Shown in pieces: positions 1-8,936 of a DNA stretch of 64,000 bases. The DNA is taken from assembly GCA_964601275.1 (NCBI GenBank), contig CAZRMV010000008.1, forward strand, positions 1-64,000. The letters are read 5' to 3'. The position numbers were made by a program, and so were the translations under genes. This DNA comes from JAOZPE01 sp964601275. GTDB taxonomy: Bacteria > Krumholzibacteriota > Krumholzibacteriia > JAJRXK01. The number at the start of each line of letters is the position of its first letter. The first letter of the stretch is position 1. A model generated the notes under the pieces. The model saw only the letters and a list, made by a program, of their open reading frames with translations, had not been told where the DNA came from and made no database searches.

Positions 1-31
1 TCTCCTCTGACCGTCATCCACGAGGTAACCC

Positions 32-1165
32 ATGGATCTGTCGGTGATCCTCACCTACCGCTGTGATTCACGCTGCTCGATGTGCAACATCTGGCAGTAT
101 CCGACCCGGCAGACCGCCGAGGTCACGGCGGAAACCCTGTCCGCCCTGCCGGGAGGATTCGAGCACCTGAATCTGACCGGGGGGGAGCCGACCCTGCGCA
201 AGGATCTCCTGGAGCTGGTGGAGATCCTGCATCCCAAGGCCTGCACGGTGGAGATCTCCACCAACGGGTTGCACCCGGACAAACTGGTCCCGATCGTCCG
301 GAAGTTTCCCGACATCAAGATCCGCATCAGCGTGGAAGGTTTCGAGGCGACCAACAACTCCATCCGCGGAGAGAAGAACGGCTTCGCCACGAAGATCGAT
401 TGCATGAAGCAGTTGATCGCAGCGGGGGGCAAGGATCTCGGGTTTGCCACCACCTTCCAGGACGAGAACGTGGACGAGATCGTCGATCTCTACCGCATGA
501 GCCGCCAGATGGGAGTGGAATTCGCCACCTCGGCCCTCCACAACGGCTTCCAGTTCCACAAGTCGGACAACGTACCGTATGACCGTCTCACCATTGCCGC
601 GAAGGTGGAGAACCTCATCACCGAGATGATGAGGGCCTGGGACGCCAAGACCCTGTTCCGCGCCTACCTGAACCTCGGGTTGATCGCCAAGATCCTGGGG
701 CATGACCGGCTCATTCCGTGCACTGCGGGATCGATGTTCGCGTTCATCGACCCGTGGAGCGATGTGTATGCCTGCAACGTCAGGCCCGATCTGAAGATGG
801 GCAATCTCCTGGAGGCAAGCTGGGAGGAGATCATGAAGTCCCCGCTCGCGGTGGAACAACGCGAGAAGGTCGCTCGTTGTACCCAGAACTGCTGGATGGT
901 CGCCTCGGCGAAGACCGCCATGCGCAACCCACACTACGCGAAGTTGCCGAGGTTCAAGCCTCTTTCGTGGGTGGTCAGGAACAAGCTGAAGGTACTCTTC
1001 GGCGGCTCGATCGACTTCCGCAAGGACATCGATTACTCGATCGTGCACCGGGATGAGACCATCGTGCGCCGTGAATCGTACCTGGGGAAGAAACAGAAGG
1101 CAACCCTCCAACCGGAGAAGAGTCTCCAGTACAGCCAGTTCGAAGAGGGTTTCTACAACCGCTAG
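32..1165 (+). CDS. Radical SAM protein with SPASM-like C-terminus
   Basis: A 377-residue radical S-adenosylmethionine enzyme. The cluster motif CX3CX2C sits at the extreme N-terminus (C11, C15, C18), followed by a glycine-rich GGEPTLR SAM-binding motif near residue 50. The C-terminal third has further cysteines (CTAGS, YACN, CTQNCWM) spaced like a SPASM/twitch domain that holds auxiliary Fe-S clusters. The family modifies peptides, sugars or lipids; the substrate here cannot be read from sequence. ATG at 32 follows a GAGG ribosome site at 21-24. The stop overlaps the ribosome site of the next glycosyltransferase gene, so the two are probably co-transcribed, which suggests a role in cell-surface glycan or lipid modification. 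The operon may begin upstream of the window. Confidence 0.85.
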   Translation: MDLSVILTYRCDSRCSMCNIWQYPTRQTAEVTAETLSALPGGFEHLNLTGGEPTLRKDLLELVEILHPKACTVEISTNGLHPDKLVPIVRKFPDIKIRISVEGFEATNNSIRGEKNGFATKIDCMKQLIAAGGKDLGFATTFQDENVDEIVDLYRMSRQMGVEFATSALHNGFQFHKSDNVPYDRLTIAAKVENLITEMMRAWDAKTLFRAYLNLGLIAKILGHDRLIPCTAGSMFAFIDPWSDVYACNVRPDLKMGNLLEASWEEIMKSPLAVEQREKVARCTQNCWMVASAKTAMRNPHYAKLPRFKPLSWVVRNKLKVLFGGSIDFRKDIDYSIVHRDETIVRRESYLGKKQKATLQPEKSLQYSQFEEGFYNR

Positions 1166-1175
1166 GAGAGTGGGA

Positions 1176-2339
1176 ATGGACGTGGCGGTCCTGGGAATCA
1201 AGACGCTCCCGGCCACGGCCGGCGCCGATCGGGTGGTGGAGAAGCTGCTGGAGCATTTCTCCGCGGACAACCACTACTGGATCTACCTGCGCCGGGATTC
1301 GCCCGATTTCCCGAAGTGCCACGACAATCTGCACTACATTGCCGTCGGCGGGCTCCGCGGAAAGCATCTGGGTTCGTTCAGCTACTTCTTCCTGTGCTGC
1401 GTCCACTACCTGTTGAAGGGCCGATACGACCTGGCCCATGTGCACAATTCCGATTTCGGGCTCTTCGTTCCGTTGCTGCGTCTGAAGCAGGGGGTCCCGG
1501 TGCTGGGAACCTTCCACGGCGATCCCTATACCCGGGCGAAGTGGGGGCGGATCGCCCGCGGCTATCTGAAGCTTTCCGAACGTTTCTTCGTCCAGTTCTG
1601 TCACCGGCTCACCTCGGTTTCCCGCACCAAGGCCACTGCACGGGGTCTGTTCAAGAGCAAGCCGGTGGACTACATCCCCAATGGGGTCGATTCCTACTGG
1701 CAGGATCGAGCTCCGAACGGTTTCGATCTGGCCGCCCACGGACTCGTCCCCCGACAGTACGTTCTCTTCGCCTGTGGTCGGCTGGATGCCACAAAGGGTC
1801 TGCACCATCTGTTGTCCGCGTGGAAATCCCGGCCGAGGGAGGAGAAGCTGCTGGTCGTGGGCGACTTCGGGCATGACGCGGACTACACCGCGCGGATCGA
1901 GAGAATGATGGCCCGAGACGCGTCGATCGTGGCCCACCGCTCGCTTCTTGGGCGCGACGCTCTGCTCGAAGTGGTGCGGAACTGCCGGCTCTTCGTCTTT
2001 CCCTCCGAATACGAAGCCATGTCGATGATGCTGCTGGAGGCGATCTCGTGCAAACGGCCGGTCCTCTGCTCGGACATTCCGGAGAACCTGGAGGTCCTGG
2101 TTCCGGACTACCCCTACCTGCACCGCACCGGGGACGCGGAATCGCTGGAAGAGGTCCTGGACCGCGCGCTGTCCGATCCCGAGTTGGAGAAGTGGACCGA
2201 ACCGCTCCACGAGCGGTGCATGCGGGAATACTCCTGGCCCCGGATTGCGCGGGCCTATGAACGGATCTATCAAGAGATGACACGGGGGACGGCGACTGCA
2301 ACGAGTCGGAGCGTGGGGGCCGGCTCACGGGGAGTCTGA
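1176..2339 (+). CDS. Glycosyltransferase family 4
   Basis: A 387-residue GT-B retaining glycosyltransferase. The N-terminal half has the HVHNSDFG and GTFHGDPY loops typical of GT4 acceptor domains. The C-terminal half has the donor-binding EX7E region (SEYEAMSMMLLEA) near residue 270, followed by the usual CKRPVLCSDIPEN loop. I set the start at ATG 1176, 7 nt after an AGGAG at 1164-1168 that overlaps the upstream stop; the reading frame stays open to 1053, but that part lies inside the radical SAM gene. It lies between the radical SAM gene and a secreted protein gene, only 4 nt ahead of the latter. Probably transfers a sugar in surface polysaccharide synthesis; donor and acceptor are unknown. 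Confidence 0.88.
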   Translation: MDVAVLGIKTLPATAGADRVVEKLLEHFSADNHYWIYLRRDSPDFPKCHDNLHYIAVGGLRGKHLGSFSYFFLCCVHYLLKGRYDLAHVHNSDFGLFVPLLRLKQGVPVLGTFHGDPYTRAKWGRIARGYLKLSERFFVQFCHRLTSVSRTKATARGLFKSKPVDYIPNGVDSYWQDRAPNGFDLAAHGLVPRQYVLFACGRLDATKGLHHLLSAWKSRPREEKLLVVGDFGHDADYTARIERMMARDASIVAHRSLLGRDALLEVVRNCRLFVFPSEYEAMSMMLLEAISCKRPVLCSDIPENLEVLVPDYPYLHRTGDAESLEEVLDRALSDPELEKWTEPLHERCMREYSWPRIARAYERIYQEMTRGTATATSRSVGAGSRGV

Positions 2340-2343
2340 CATC

Positions 2344-4470
2344 ATGGAGAAGCGCGCAACCGGCAATCGAAGCAGGATGGGGATCGCCTGGCTCCTGGGA
2401 GTCCTGCTGCTGCTACTGGGCGGCAAGGTCCTGGCCGCCGACACCTTCCTCGTGCTCGGCGGGCACATGTACGGCCTGACTCCCGACCACAAACCCTCCC
2501 CGGGATTCCAGGCGGTGGTCGACAGCCTGGTTTCCTATGCTCCCGATGCCTATATCGCGGCGGGCGATTGCACCTACAGCGGCTCCGCCGCCGAATGGGA
2601 TACGCTGGCGGCGACCTATGCGGGAAAGTGGAACTTCCCGTTCATTCCCGTGCTGGGCAACCATGACAGCGCGAACATGTGGGTATGGTATTCCCGCTTC
2701 GGAGACGACACATGGAGGCAGGATTTCGGATCGACGCGGGTGCTCTTCCTCTGGTCGTCCCAGTCGCCCAACGGCAACCCCGACCAGGAACATCTCACCT
2801 TCATCCTGAACGAACTGGCGCTGGCTGCCACCGACACCACGGTGACCGACCTGCTGATCGTCCAGCACCATCTCTTCTTCATCAAGAACCATCCCCGGTA
2901 CGAGATCGTCCGCCAGATGGGGAACGCCTGGTACGACGAATTCTCCACCCGGGGCTACGATGTGAACAACTTCTTCGACGAGATCTGGCCGGCCATCGTG
3001 GCGGTGGCCCAGGTCAAACCGGTGACCTTCTACTGTGGAGACACCGGGTACACGAATCTGCGACCGGGGATCTTCTACGACGTCCTCGACGGGGTGACCC
3101 TGGCCGCCACCGGCTACGATGCCAAGGGAGACGTCAACAACGATTCGGTGGTGTTCTATCGCAGCCACAACGGGCAGGTCACCCTCGATCTCTTCTCGCC
3201 CTGGGGCACCAACCTGGGCGCGTTGCAGGACTACGATCTGCCGTACTGGACCGCTCGCCTGAGCCATTCCCCCGGTCCCGCTCCCAGATTCAATCTGGGA
3301 AAGAGTCCGTTGGAAACGACCCGGATCGAGGGGGGTGCGTTCGAGATGGGAGACCACATCGACCCCCGGTACGGCACCTATGCCGACAGCACCGGCTACA
3401 GCGTACAACTCAGCCCGTTCGAGTTGTCGGTCAACGAGATCACGGTACAGCGGTATCTCGAGTTCTTGAATTCGGTACCCACCAACACCTACCTGGGCTA
3501 CCCATGCGTCGACCTGAACGATGCCCAATGCCAGATCCAGTTCACCGGCACGTCCTATGTGGCCAAGGATTCGACCTTCCTGCAACAGCCGATGGTGGAA
3601 GTGAGCTGGTACGGTGCCCTGGCCTACTGCAACTGGCTGAGCACACGCGACGGTCTCACCCCGGCCTACCAGGGCGCGACCTGGGACCGCGCAGCGAACG
3701 GTTGGAGACTTCCGACCGATGCCGAATTCGAATTCGCCTTGCGAGGGGGATTCGGCGACCAACCGAACCATCCGGTGTACTCGCGCTTCTGGACCGGGAA
3801 CGACTCGGAGGACTTCGTCCACCAGTTCGCCAACTACTACGGGACCGGGGATATCGACGTGTGGACGGGCCTGGCCCCGGTTGGATCATTTCCCCCGAAT
3901 CTCTACGGCCTGCGCGACATCGCGGGCAACGCCTTCGAGTGGACCTTCGACCCCTGGACCTGGGGACGCGATCTCAGCGGCCAGGTGACCGATCCGGTTG
4001 GCCCGGGGACCCCGGGGTACACCCAGTACCGGGTCATCCGGGGTGGAGGGTACAACTTCGACTGGGCCGGGTGCCGCAGCGGCTACCGCAGCGGGGAGAT
4101 CGCCACCGAGAGCGAGAGCTACATCGGATTCCGCATCGCCAAGGCACCCAGCAACACCCCGACCGGGACCGGCGTGGTGCGGCTGGTTCCGGGTCCACGG
4201 CTGGCTGCGCCCAGTCCCAATCCCTTCAATCCCCGCACCCGCCTGCGGTATGAGTTGCCCACCGGGGTCACGCGCGCCAGCCTGGTCATCTACGATGCGC
4301 GGGGGCGCCGGGTCCGGAGGTTGAAGGAGGGCGACGGTTGGGCGCCCCAGGGTTCGGTGGTCTGGGACGGCCGGGACGACGCGGGCCGGGAGATCGCCTC
4401 GGGAACCTACCTGGCGGTGCTCCGGACCGAGCGGGGACAGAGCACCCGGAAACTCGCCTTGATCAGGTAG
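2344..4470 (+). CDS. Secreted metallophosphoesterase–FGE-sulfatase–FlgD-like fusion protein
   Basis: A 708-residue three-part exported protein. Residues 1-31 form a signal peptide (a leucine-rich core ending VLAAD). Residues about 35-300 look like a calcineurin-type metallophosphoesterase: AAGDCTYSG, VLGNHD and VQHHLFF give the GD, GNHD and histidine metal motifs, but the first motif reads LGGHMYG, without the usual aspartate. Residues about 320-610 are a formylglycine-generating-enzyme-like (FGE/SUMF1) domain (GGAFEMGD, VSWYGALAYCNWLS, RGGGYNFD). Residues about 620-708 begin with PNPFNP and form a FlgD-like Ig module (YDARGRRVR, WDGRDDAGREIASGTYL), usual at the C-terminus of secreted proteins in FCB-type bacteria. 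Role is unknown; surface-anchored phosphoesterase is an inference. Confidence 0.82.
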   Translation: MEKRATGNRSRMGIAWLLGVLLLLLGGKVLAADTFLVLGGHMYGLTPDHKPSPGFQAVVDSLVSYAPDAYIAAGDCTYSGSAAEWDTLAATYAGKWNFPFIPVLGNHDSANMWVWYSRFGDDTWRQDFGSTRVLFLWSSQSPNGNPDQEHLTFILNELALAATDTTVTDLLIVQHHLFFIKNHPRYEIVRQMGNAWYDEFSTRGYDVNNFFDEIWPAIVAVAQVKPVTFYCGDTGYTNLRPGIFYDVLDGVTLAATGYDAKGDVNNDSVVFYRSHNGQVTLDLFSPWGTNLGALQDYDLPYWTARLSHSPGPAPRFNLGKSPLETTRIEGGAFEMGDHIDPRYGTYADSTGYSVQLSPFELSVNEITVQRYLEFLNSVPTNTYLGYPCVDLNDAQCQIQFTGTSYVAKDSTFLQQPMVEVSWYGALAYCNWLSTRDGLTPAYQGATWDRAANGWRLPTDAEFEFALRGGFGDQPNHPVYSRFWTGNDSEDFVHQFANYYGTGDIDVWTGLAPVGSFPPNLYGLRDIAGNAFEWTFDPWTWGRDLSGQVTDPVGPGTPGYTQYRVIRGGGYNFDWAGCRSGYRSGEIATESESYIGFRIAKAPSNTPTGTGVVRLVPGPRLAAPSPNPFNPRTRLRYELPTGVTRASLVIYDARGRRVRRLKEGDGWAPQGSVVWDGRDDAGREIASGTYLAVLRTERGQSTRKLALIR

Positions 4471-4582
4471 GTTCCTTGCAGAAGCCGGCAAGGAGCTCGC
4501 GCGCGCGGACCCATGGCGTGCAACGAGACCCTCGGTCCTCACCTGGGAGAACATCCGGGTCGACAGGAAAGGTCGAGATGAA

Positions 4583-5572
4583 GTGAGCCGATACTACGTG
4601 ACCGGTGGAGTCCAGAGGAAGAACGCGGATCGCTACGACGAATGGTTCGCCTATGGGGAGGCGTCCATCGTGGTCTTCGACGACGAGGAGGGTTCGGTCG
4701 AGCCGGTGGTGGGGTATTGCAGTCCGCCGGAGATGTGCCCCGACGACGAGAACGCCAGCATGGTGTTCAAAGCGGGATCGCTCGACAGGGACCGGCTGGT
4801 GGTGTGCACGCAGACCGAGATCCTGAGCTATTCCCTGCCGGGGCTCGAACTCCTGGAGCATACGAGTCATCCGTGGCTCAACGATGTCCACCATGTGACG
4901 GTCAATCACCGGGGCAATTACCTCGTCGCCGACACCGGGCTGGACATGGTCCTCGAACTCACTCCCGAGGGCGAGGTCATCCGGGAACTGAGCGCCCTGC
5001 CGGAAGAGGACCCGTGGACGCGTTTCGACCGCGCGGTCGACTATCGCAAGGTTCCGACCACCAAGCCCCACCGCTCCCATCCCAACTATGTCTTCGAGGT
5101 GGACGGGGAACTCTGGGTGACCCGTTTCGTGCAAAAGGACGCCCTCTGCTTGTCCAACCCGGAAAAACGCATCGACGCCGGGACGGAACGGCTCCATGAC
5201 GGCTTCGTACACGACGGCAAGGTCTTTTTCACCTCGGTCGACGGCAAAGTGGTGGTCGCGGACCCAGGAACCGGAAGGGTGCTGAAAGTCCATGACCTGA
5301 ACGCCATGACCGAGGCCAACAAGACCCTCGGTTGGTGCCGGGGCCTGCACGTCCTCGATGCGGAACGGGTGCTCGTCGGCTTCTCCCGCATCCGCCGCAG
5401 CAAGTTCCGGGAGAACCTCCAGTGGATGAAGTATCGATTGGGCCAGAGGGAGGACGCGGGGAAACTGCCCACCCGGGTGGCCTGTTACGATCTGTCCAAG
5501 GGACGGCTGGAGTGGGACCTCGACCTGGAGAAGGTCCACCTCAGCGCGGTGTTCTCCATCCTGCCCGGCTGA
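4583..5572 (+). CDS. Hypothetical beta-propeller-like protein
   Basis: A 329-residue protein with no signal peptide. It shows repeated short strand-turn units (RGNYLVADTG, DGELWVTRF, GKVFFTSVDG, DGKVVVADP) like a beta-propeller of the NHL/SGL type, often found in lyase or sensor proteins. Catalytic residues were not identified. The start is GTG 4583, preceded by AAAGG at 4568-4572; a nearer ATG at 4578 is followed at once by an in-frame stop. The gene meets the oppositely oriented asnB gene with no intervening base. The location beside glycosyltransferases suggests a glycan-related job, but that is only context. Confidence 0.7.
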   Translation: MSRYYVTGGVQRKNADRYDEWFAYGEASIVVFDDEEGSVEPVVGYCSPPEMCPDDENASMVFKAGSLDRDRLVVCTQTEILSYSLPGLELLEHTSHPWLNDVHHVTVNHRGNYLVADTGLDMVLELTPEGEVIRELSALPEEDPWTRFDRAVDYRKVPTTKPHRSHPNYVFEVDGELWVTRFVQKDALCLSNPEKRIDAGTERLHDGFVHDGKVFFTSVDGKVVVADPGTGRVLKVHDLNAMTEANKTLGWCRGLHVLDAERVLVGFSRIRRSKFRENLQWMKYRLGQREDAGKLPTRVACYDLSKGRLEWDLDLEKVHLSAVFSILPG

Positions 5573-7429
5573 TCACCGGTTCCGTCGATACCAGATCTCG
5601 AAGATCAAGAGAGACCACAGGGCAGGACCGTAGGATCGACCCGCCAGGTGCCGCACGATCAGGCGGTCGAGGTAGGATTGGTCCAACCACCCATCCTCGG
5701 CCGCCCGGGACTTCCCCAGGTTGTCCATCATGGGTTCACGTAGCACGGTCCGCAGCCAGCGATCTCGAGGAATGCCGAACCCGGTCTTGGGCCGCTGATG
5801 GTGGGTCGGGGGCAGCCACTCGGCGGCGAGTTGGCGCAGGAGCTTCTTCCCCATGTGCCCGTCGTTCTTCAGGTGATGGGGAAGGGAAAGCCCGAACTCG
5901 ACGAGGCGGTGGTCGAGGAAGGGAACGCGCACCTCCAGGGAATTCATCATGCTCGCCTTGTCGACCTTCTCGAGGATGTCGTTGGGCAAGAAGAGGTGGA
6001 GATCGGTCAGTTGGATCAGGCGCAACGCATCGGAAACCTCCCCGAGTTGCCGCACTTCCGGTGTGAGCGTCCCGAACGCATCGGTGACATGGTTCCTCAA
6101 GCGGGGGCCGGCGAGCCGGCTGCGGAAGATGCCATCGAGGATGGTGAGCCTGTCGAGGGCAGCGGGAAAGGCGTCCAACCCCATCCGCCGCAGGCGATTG
6201 CGTCCCGGAATCAAGGGGTCGAGGCGGCAGGCCAGGGCACCGGCCATGCGATGGACGAAGGGGTTGCCGAGGTCCTCGGAGCGGCGCCCGGCGAAGGGGA
6301 AGTGGCGCTCGTAGCCGCCGAATCCCTCGTCGCCGCCGTCGCCGGAAAGGACCACGGTCACGTGCCGGCGGGCTTCGCGGCAGATCAGGAAGGTGGGGAG
6401 AGCCGAGGTGTCGGCGAAGGGCTGGTCGTAGCGGGGAAAGACCTCTTCCACCAACTCATCGATCCGGTCGGCGCAGTGGATCTCGTGGTGGTCGGTTCCA
6501 TACATCTGGGCGACCGCCCGGGCGCCGGGCAGCTCGCTGGTGGCTTCCTCGTCGAAGCCGACCGAGAAGGTGGCCACCGGCCGGGCGCTGGAACGGGCCA
6601 AGGCCGCCACGACCAGTCCTGAATCGATCCCGGAACTCAGGAACGCCCCCAGGGGAACCTCGGCGATCCGGCGCAGCGTCACCGAATCGATCAGCAACTC
6701 CTTCAAGCGATCCAGCGCGGCGTCCTCGTCGAGTTCGACTTCCCGTTCGGGGTCGAGGCTCCAGTAACGTTTCGGGCCCTCGGAAGAGGCGGAGACGGTG
6801 AGACAGTGGGCCGGTGGCAGGGCTGAGATGTCGGGATGGATGGTCAATGGCGCAGGGATCCAGCTGAAGCGCAGGAAGCGATCGAGGGCCACCGGATCGA
6901 GTTCACCACCGACTCCGGGCACCTGTCTCAGGGCCTTGATCTCGCTGCCGAAGACGAAATCTTCGCCATGACGCGCGTAATAGAGAGGCTTGATTCCCAG
7001 GCGATCGCGGGCCAGGAAGAGTTCCCCGGTGCGACGGTCATGGATCGCCAAGGCGAACATGCCGTTGAGACGCTGCAGCATGTCCACCCCCCAGTGCCGG
7101 TAGGCTTCCAGGAGCACTTCGGTGTCGCCCCGGGTGCGGAAGCGGCTGCCGAGGGCCTGCAGTTCCTTCCGCAGCTTGGGGAAGTTGTAGATCTCGCCGT
7201 TGAACACGATGGAGAGAAGGCCGTCTTCGGTGGCCATGGGTTGATGGCTGCCCGCCAGGTCGATGATGGACAAGCGAGCGAAGGCCAACCCCACCGGTCC
7301 GGCCACGAGGGTTCCCCGTTCGTCGGGACCGCGATGGTCCAGGGATGCCGCCATGCGATGCAGAAGATCGCGGAACGCCTCGGGGCGCTGAGCCCATCCA
7401 TGGGAGATGATGCCGGCGAATCCGCACAT
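5573..7429 (-). CDS. asnB: Asparagine synthase (glutamine-hydrolysing)-like amidotransferase
   Basis: A 618-residue class II amidotransferase. It begins MCGFAG, so the catalytic N-terminal cysteine becomes Cys1 after Met removal. The glutaminase domain covers about 1-210 with RGPDERG, FNGEIYN and GDTEVLL. The synthetase domain has the ATP pyrophosphatase loop as SSGIDSGL near residue 262 and LSGDGGDE near residue 350. It makes asparagine from aspartate or, as often in polysaccharide loci, amidates a sugar or another acceptor. ATG 7429 has GAGG upstream on the minus strand. It follows the flippase by 7 nt, making it the last gene of the minus-strand glycan block. Its place in that block favours a dedicated amidotransferase over general asparagine supply, though this is inference. 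Confidence 0.88.
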   Translation of the reverse strand: MCGFAGIISHGWAQRPEAFRDLLHRMAASLDHRGPDERGTLVAGPVGLAFARLSIIDLAGSHQPMATEDGLLSIVFNGEIYNFPKLRKELQALGSRFRTRGDTEVLLEAYRHWGVDMLQRLNGMFALAIHDRRTGELFLARDRLGIKPLYYARHGEDFVFGSEIKALRQVPGVGGELDPVALDRFLRFSWIPAPLTIHPDISALPPAHCLTVSASSEGPKRYWSLDPEREVELDEDAALDRLKELLIDSVTLRRIAEVPLGAFLSSGIDSGLVVAALARSSARPVATFSVGFDEEATSELPGARAVAQMYGTDHHEIHCADRIDELVEEVFPRYDQPFADTSALPTFLICREARRHVTVVLSGDGGDEGFGGYERHFPFAGRRSEDLGNPFVHRMAGALACRLDPLIPGRNRLRRMGLDAFPAALDRLTILDGIFRSRLAGPRLRNHVTDAFGTLTPEVRQLGEVSDALRLIQLTDLHLFLPNDILEKVDKASMMNSLEVRVPFLDHRLVEFGLSLPHHLKNDGHMGKKLLRQLAAEWLPPTHHQRPKTGFGIPRDRWLRTVLREPMMDNLGKSRAAEDGWLDQSYLDRLIVRHLAGRSYGPALWSLLIFEIWYRRNR

Positions 7430-7436
7430 GACGACC

Positions 7437-8936
7437 TCAACCCAGCCGTTTCAGGCGCCGAAGGACGATGTCCCGGTCTTCACCGCGCAGGACGAACCAC
7501 CAGATGGCCAGCGCGTAGGGAACACACGAGACGAGACTGCGCCCCACCACTGTCAACAGCGCGCCGCCGGACCAGTGGGTGCGCAACAAGAGCCCGAAGA
7601 CGATTCCCACCGGAAGGATCGACAGGACGGGAAGGATCCCCTCGTGGATCCATCGACGCTGGGGAAGACGAATCGTGCGGGCGGCGTAGGCGGGAAGGAT
7701 GACTCCCTTGAACAAGAGCATGGATCCCGCCACCCCGATGGCCACCCCGACCAGTCCGAGATGCTGGATCAGGACGATGGTGGACAGAAGCAGGGTGGCC
7801 GCCTCTCCCAGCAGGATGAAGGTCAACGGACGATGCCTCCCGATGGCATAGACCAGGACCACCCCGGAGGTCATGGTCATGTTCACCGCGATGGCGGGCA
7901 GCAGGATGCGCATGTACAAACCCGACTGCTGGTAGGTGAGCCCCAGCCAGGCAGTGAAGAAATCGTACGATTCGAGGAACAAGACCGCGGTCAACATGAC
8001 GGCAAGACTGCCGACCAGTCGGAGGCTTCGCAAGTAGAGTTCGTTGATGGCGGTCCAGTCCTCGCCGCCCTCGAGAAAGCTCAGGCGGGCCCGGATCACC
8101 GAGGTCATGTTGTTGGCCAGGTTGAAGAAGTACGATTGCAATCGTCCGGCCACTCCGTAGTGGGTGATCGCCGCCGCCGGCAGGAAGGCCCCGATGATGA
8201 TGTTGTGCGCCCGGTTACGGATCTGCTGGGCCAGGGAGTTGAAGAAGACCCAGACTCCGTAGTCGGTGACCACCTTGATGTCGTTCCGGCCAATGCCGAG
8301 ATAGTTCGGACGGATCTCGGGGAACATCCGCCGGGCCACCATCCGGTGCACGGCGCCGTTGAAGACCACCTCGGCCAGGTCCGCGGCGAGGATGACCGCG
8401 ATCCCGTAACCGCGCAAGAGCAGGACGATGATGATCGTGGTCCGGAACACCAGACCGCTGATCTGGATGTAGTTCGACAGATCGAAACGTTCGCGGGCAC
8501 GTACCACCGAGGTCCACCCGAGCTGGTGGAACATGATCGCCGTATTGGTGCCCGCGAGGAACACCAGCAGCCGGATGTCGTATCCCCCGTCCTTGGGAAG
8601 CATCCACGACATGGGGTGGAGCGCCAGGTAGGAAACGATGGTGAGGATCAAGAGGGACAAGAAGGTGTAGAAGCCGAAGACCACCCCGAGGATGCGGTTG
8701 AGGATCTCGACCTCGCCGGTGGCCGCGTGGCGGGCCACGTAGCGGATGACCACCGCGTTGAAGCCCATGTCCAGAACCTGTCCGTATCCGAAGATGGAGA
8801 TCAGGAGCAGGTAGTATCCATATCCGGAGGCCCCCACGTGTCGCAGGATGAACGGGAGGAGAGCAAAACCCACTCCCATCCTCAGGACCAGGTTGACCCA
8901 GTTGAGGACCACGCTGCGCGTCATCGAACTACTCAA
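7437..8936 (-). CDS. Wzx/MATE-like polysaccharide flippase
   Basis: A 499-residue polytopic membrane protein of the oligosaccharide-flippase (RfbX/Wzx) type, with about 12-14 hydrophobic segments. The N-terminus has LNWVNLVLRMGVGFALLPF and GYGYYLLL, the usual Wzx beginning. It should flip lipid-linked sugar units across the inner membrane. I prefer TTG 8936 as start because a GGGGAG lies 7 nt ahead, whereas ATG 8924 has no ribosome site; this makes an 8-nt overlap with the upstream membrane-protein gene and implies translational coupling. It is one of two Wzx-type proteins in the window (the other is at 57930-59399), so the cell probably builds at least two glycans. Confidence 0.85.
   Translation of the reverse strand: MSSSMTRSVVLNWVNLVLRMGVGFALLPFILRHVGASGYGYYLLLISIFGYGQVLDMGFNAVVIRYVARHAATGEVEILNRILGVVFGFYTFLSLLILTIVSYLALHPMSWMLPKDGGYDIRLLVFLAGTNTAIMFHQLGWTSVVRARERFDLSNYIQISGLVFRTTIIIVLLLRGYGIAVILAADLAEVVFNGAVHRMVARRMFPEIRPNYLGIGRNDIKVVTDYGVWVFFNSLAQQIRNRAHNIIIGAFLPAAAITHYGVAGRLQSYFFNLANNMTSVIRARLSFLEGGEDWTAINELYLRSLRLVGSLAVMLTAVLFLESYDFFTAWLGLTYQQSGLYMRILLPAIAVNMTMTSGVVLVYAIGRHRPLTFILLGEAATLLLSTIVLIQHLGLVGVAIGVAGSMLLFKGVILPAYAARTIRLPQRRWIHEGILPVLSILPVGIVFGLLLRTHWSGGALLTVVGRSLVSCVPYALAIWWFVLRGEDRDIVLRRLKRLG

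Noticed and set aside
4471..4582. Terminator in the gap after the fusion-protein gene
   Set aside because: A 6-bp CCTTGC/GGCAAGG-type hairpin near 4473-4492 exists but is not followed by T residues, and the next gene reads in the same direction.
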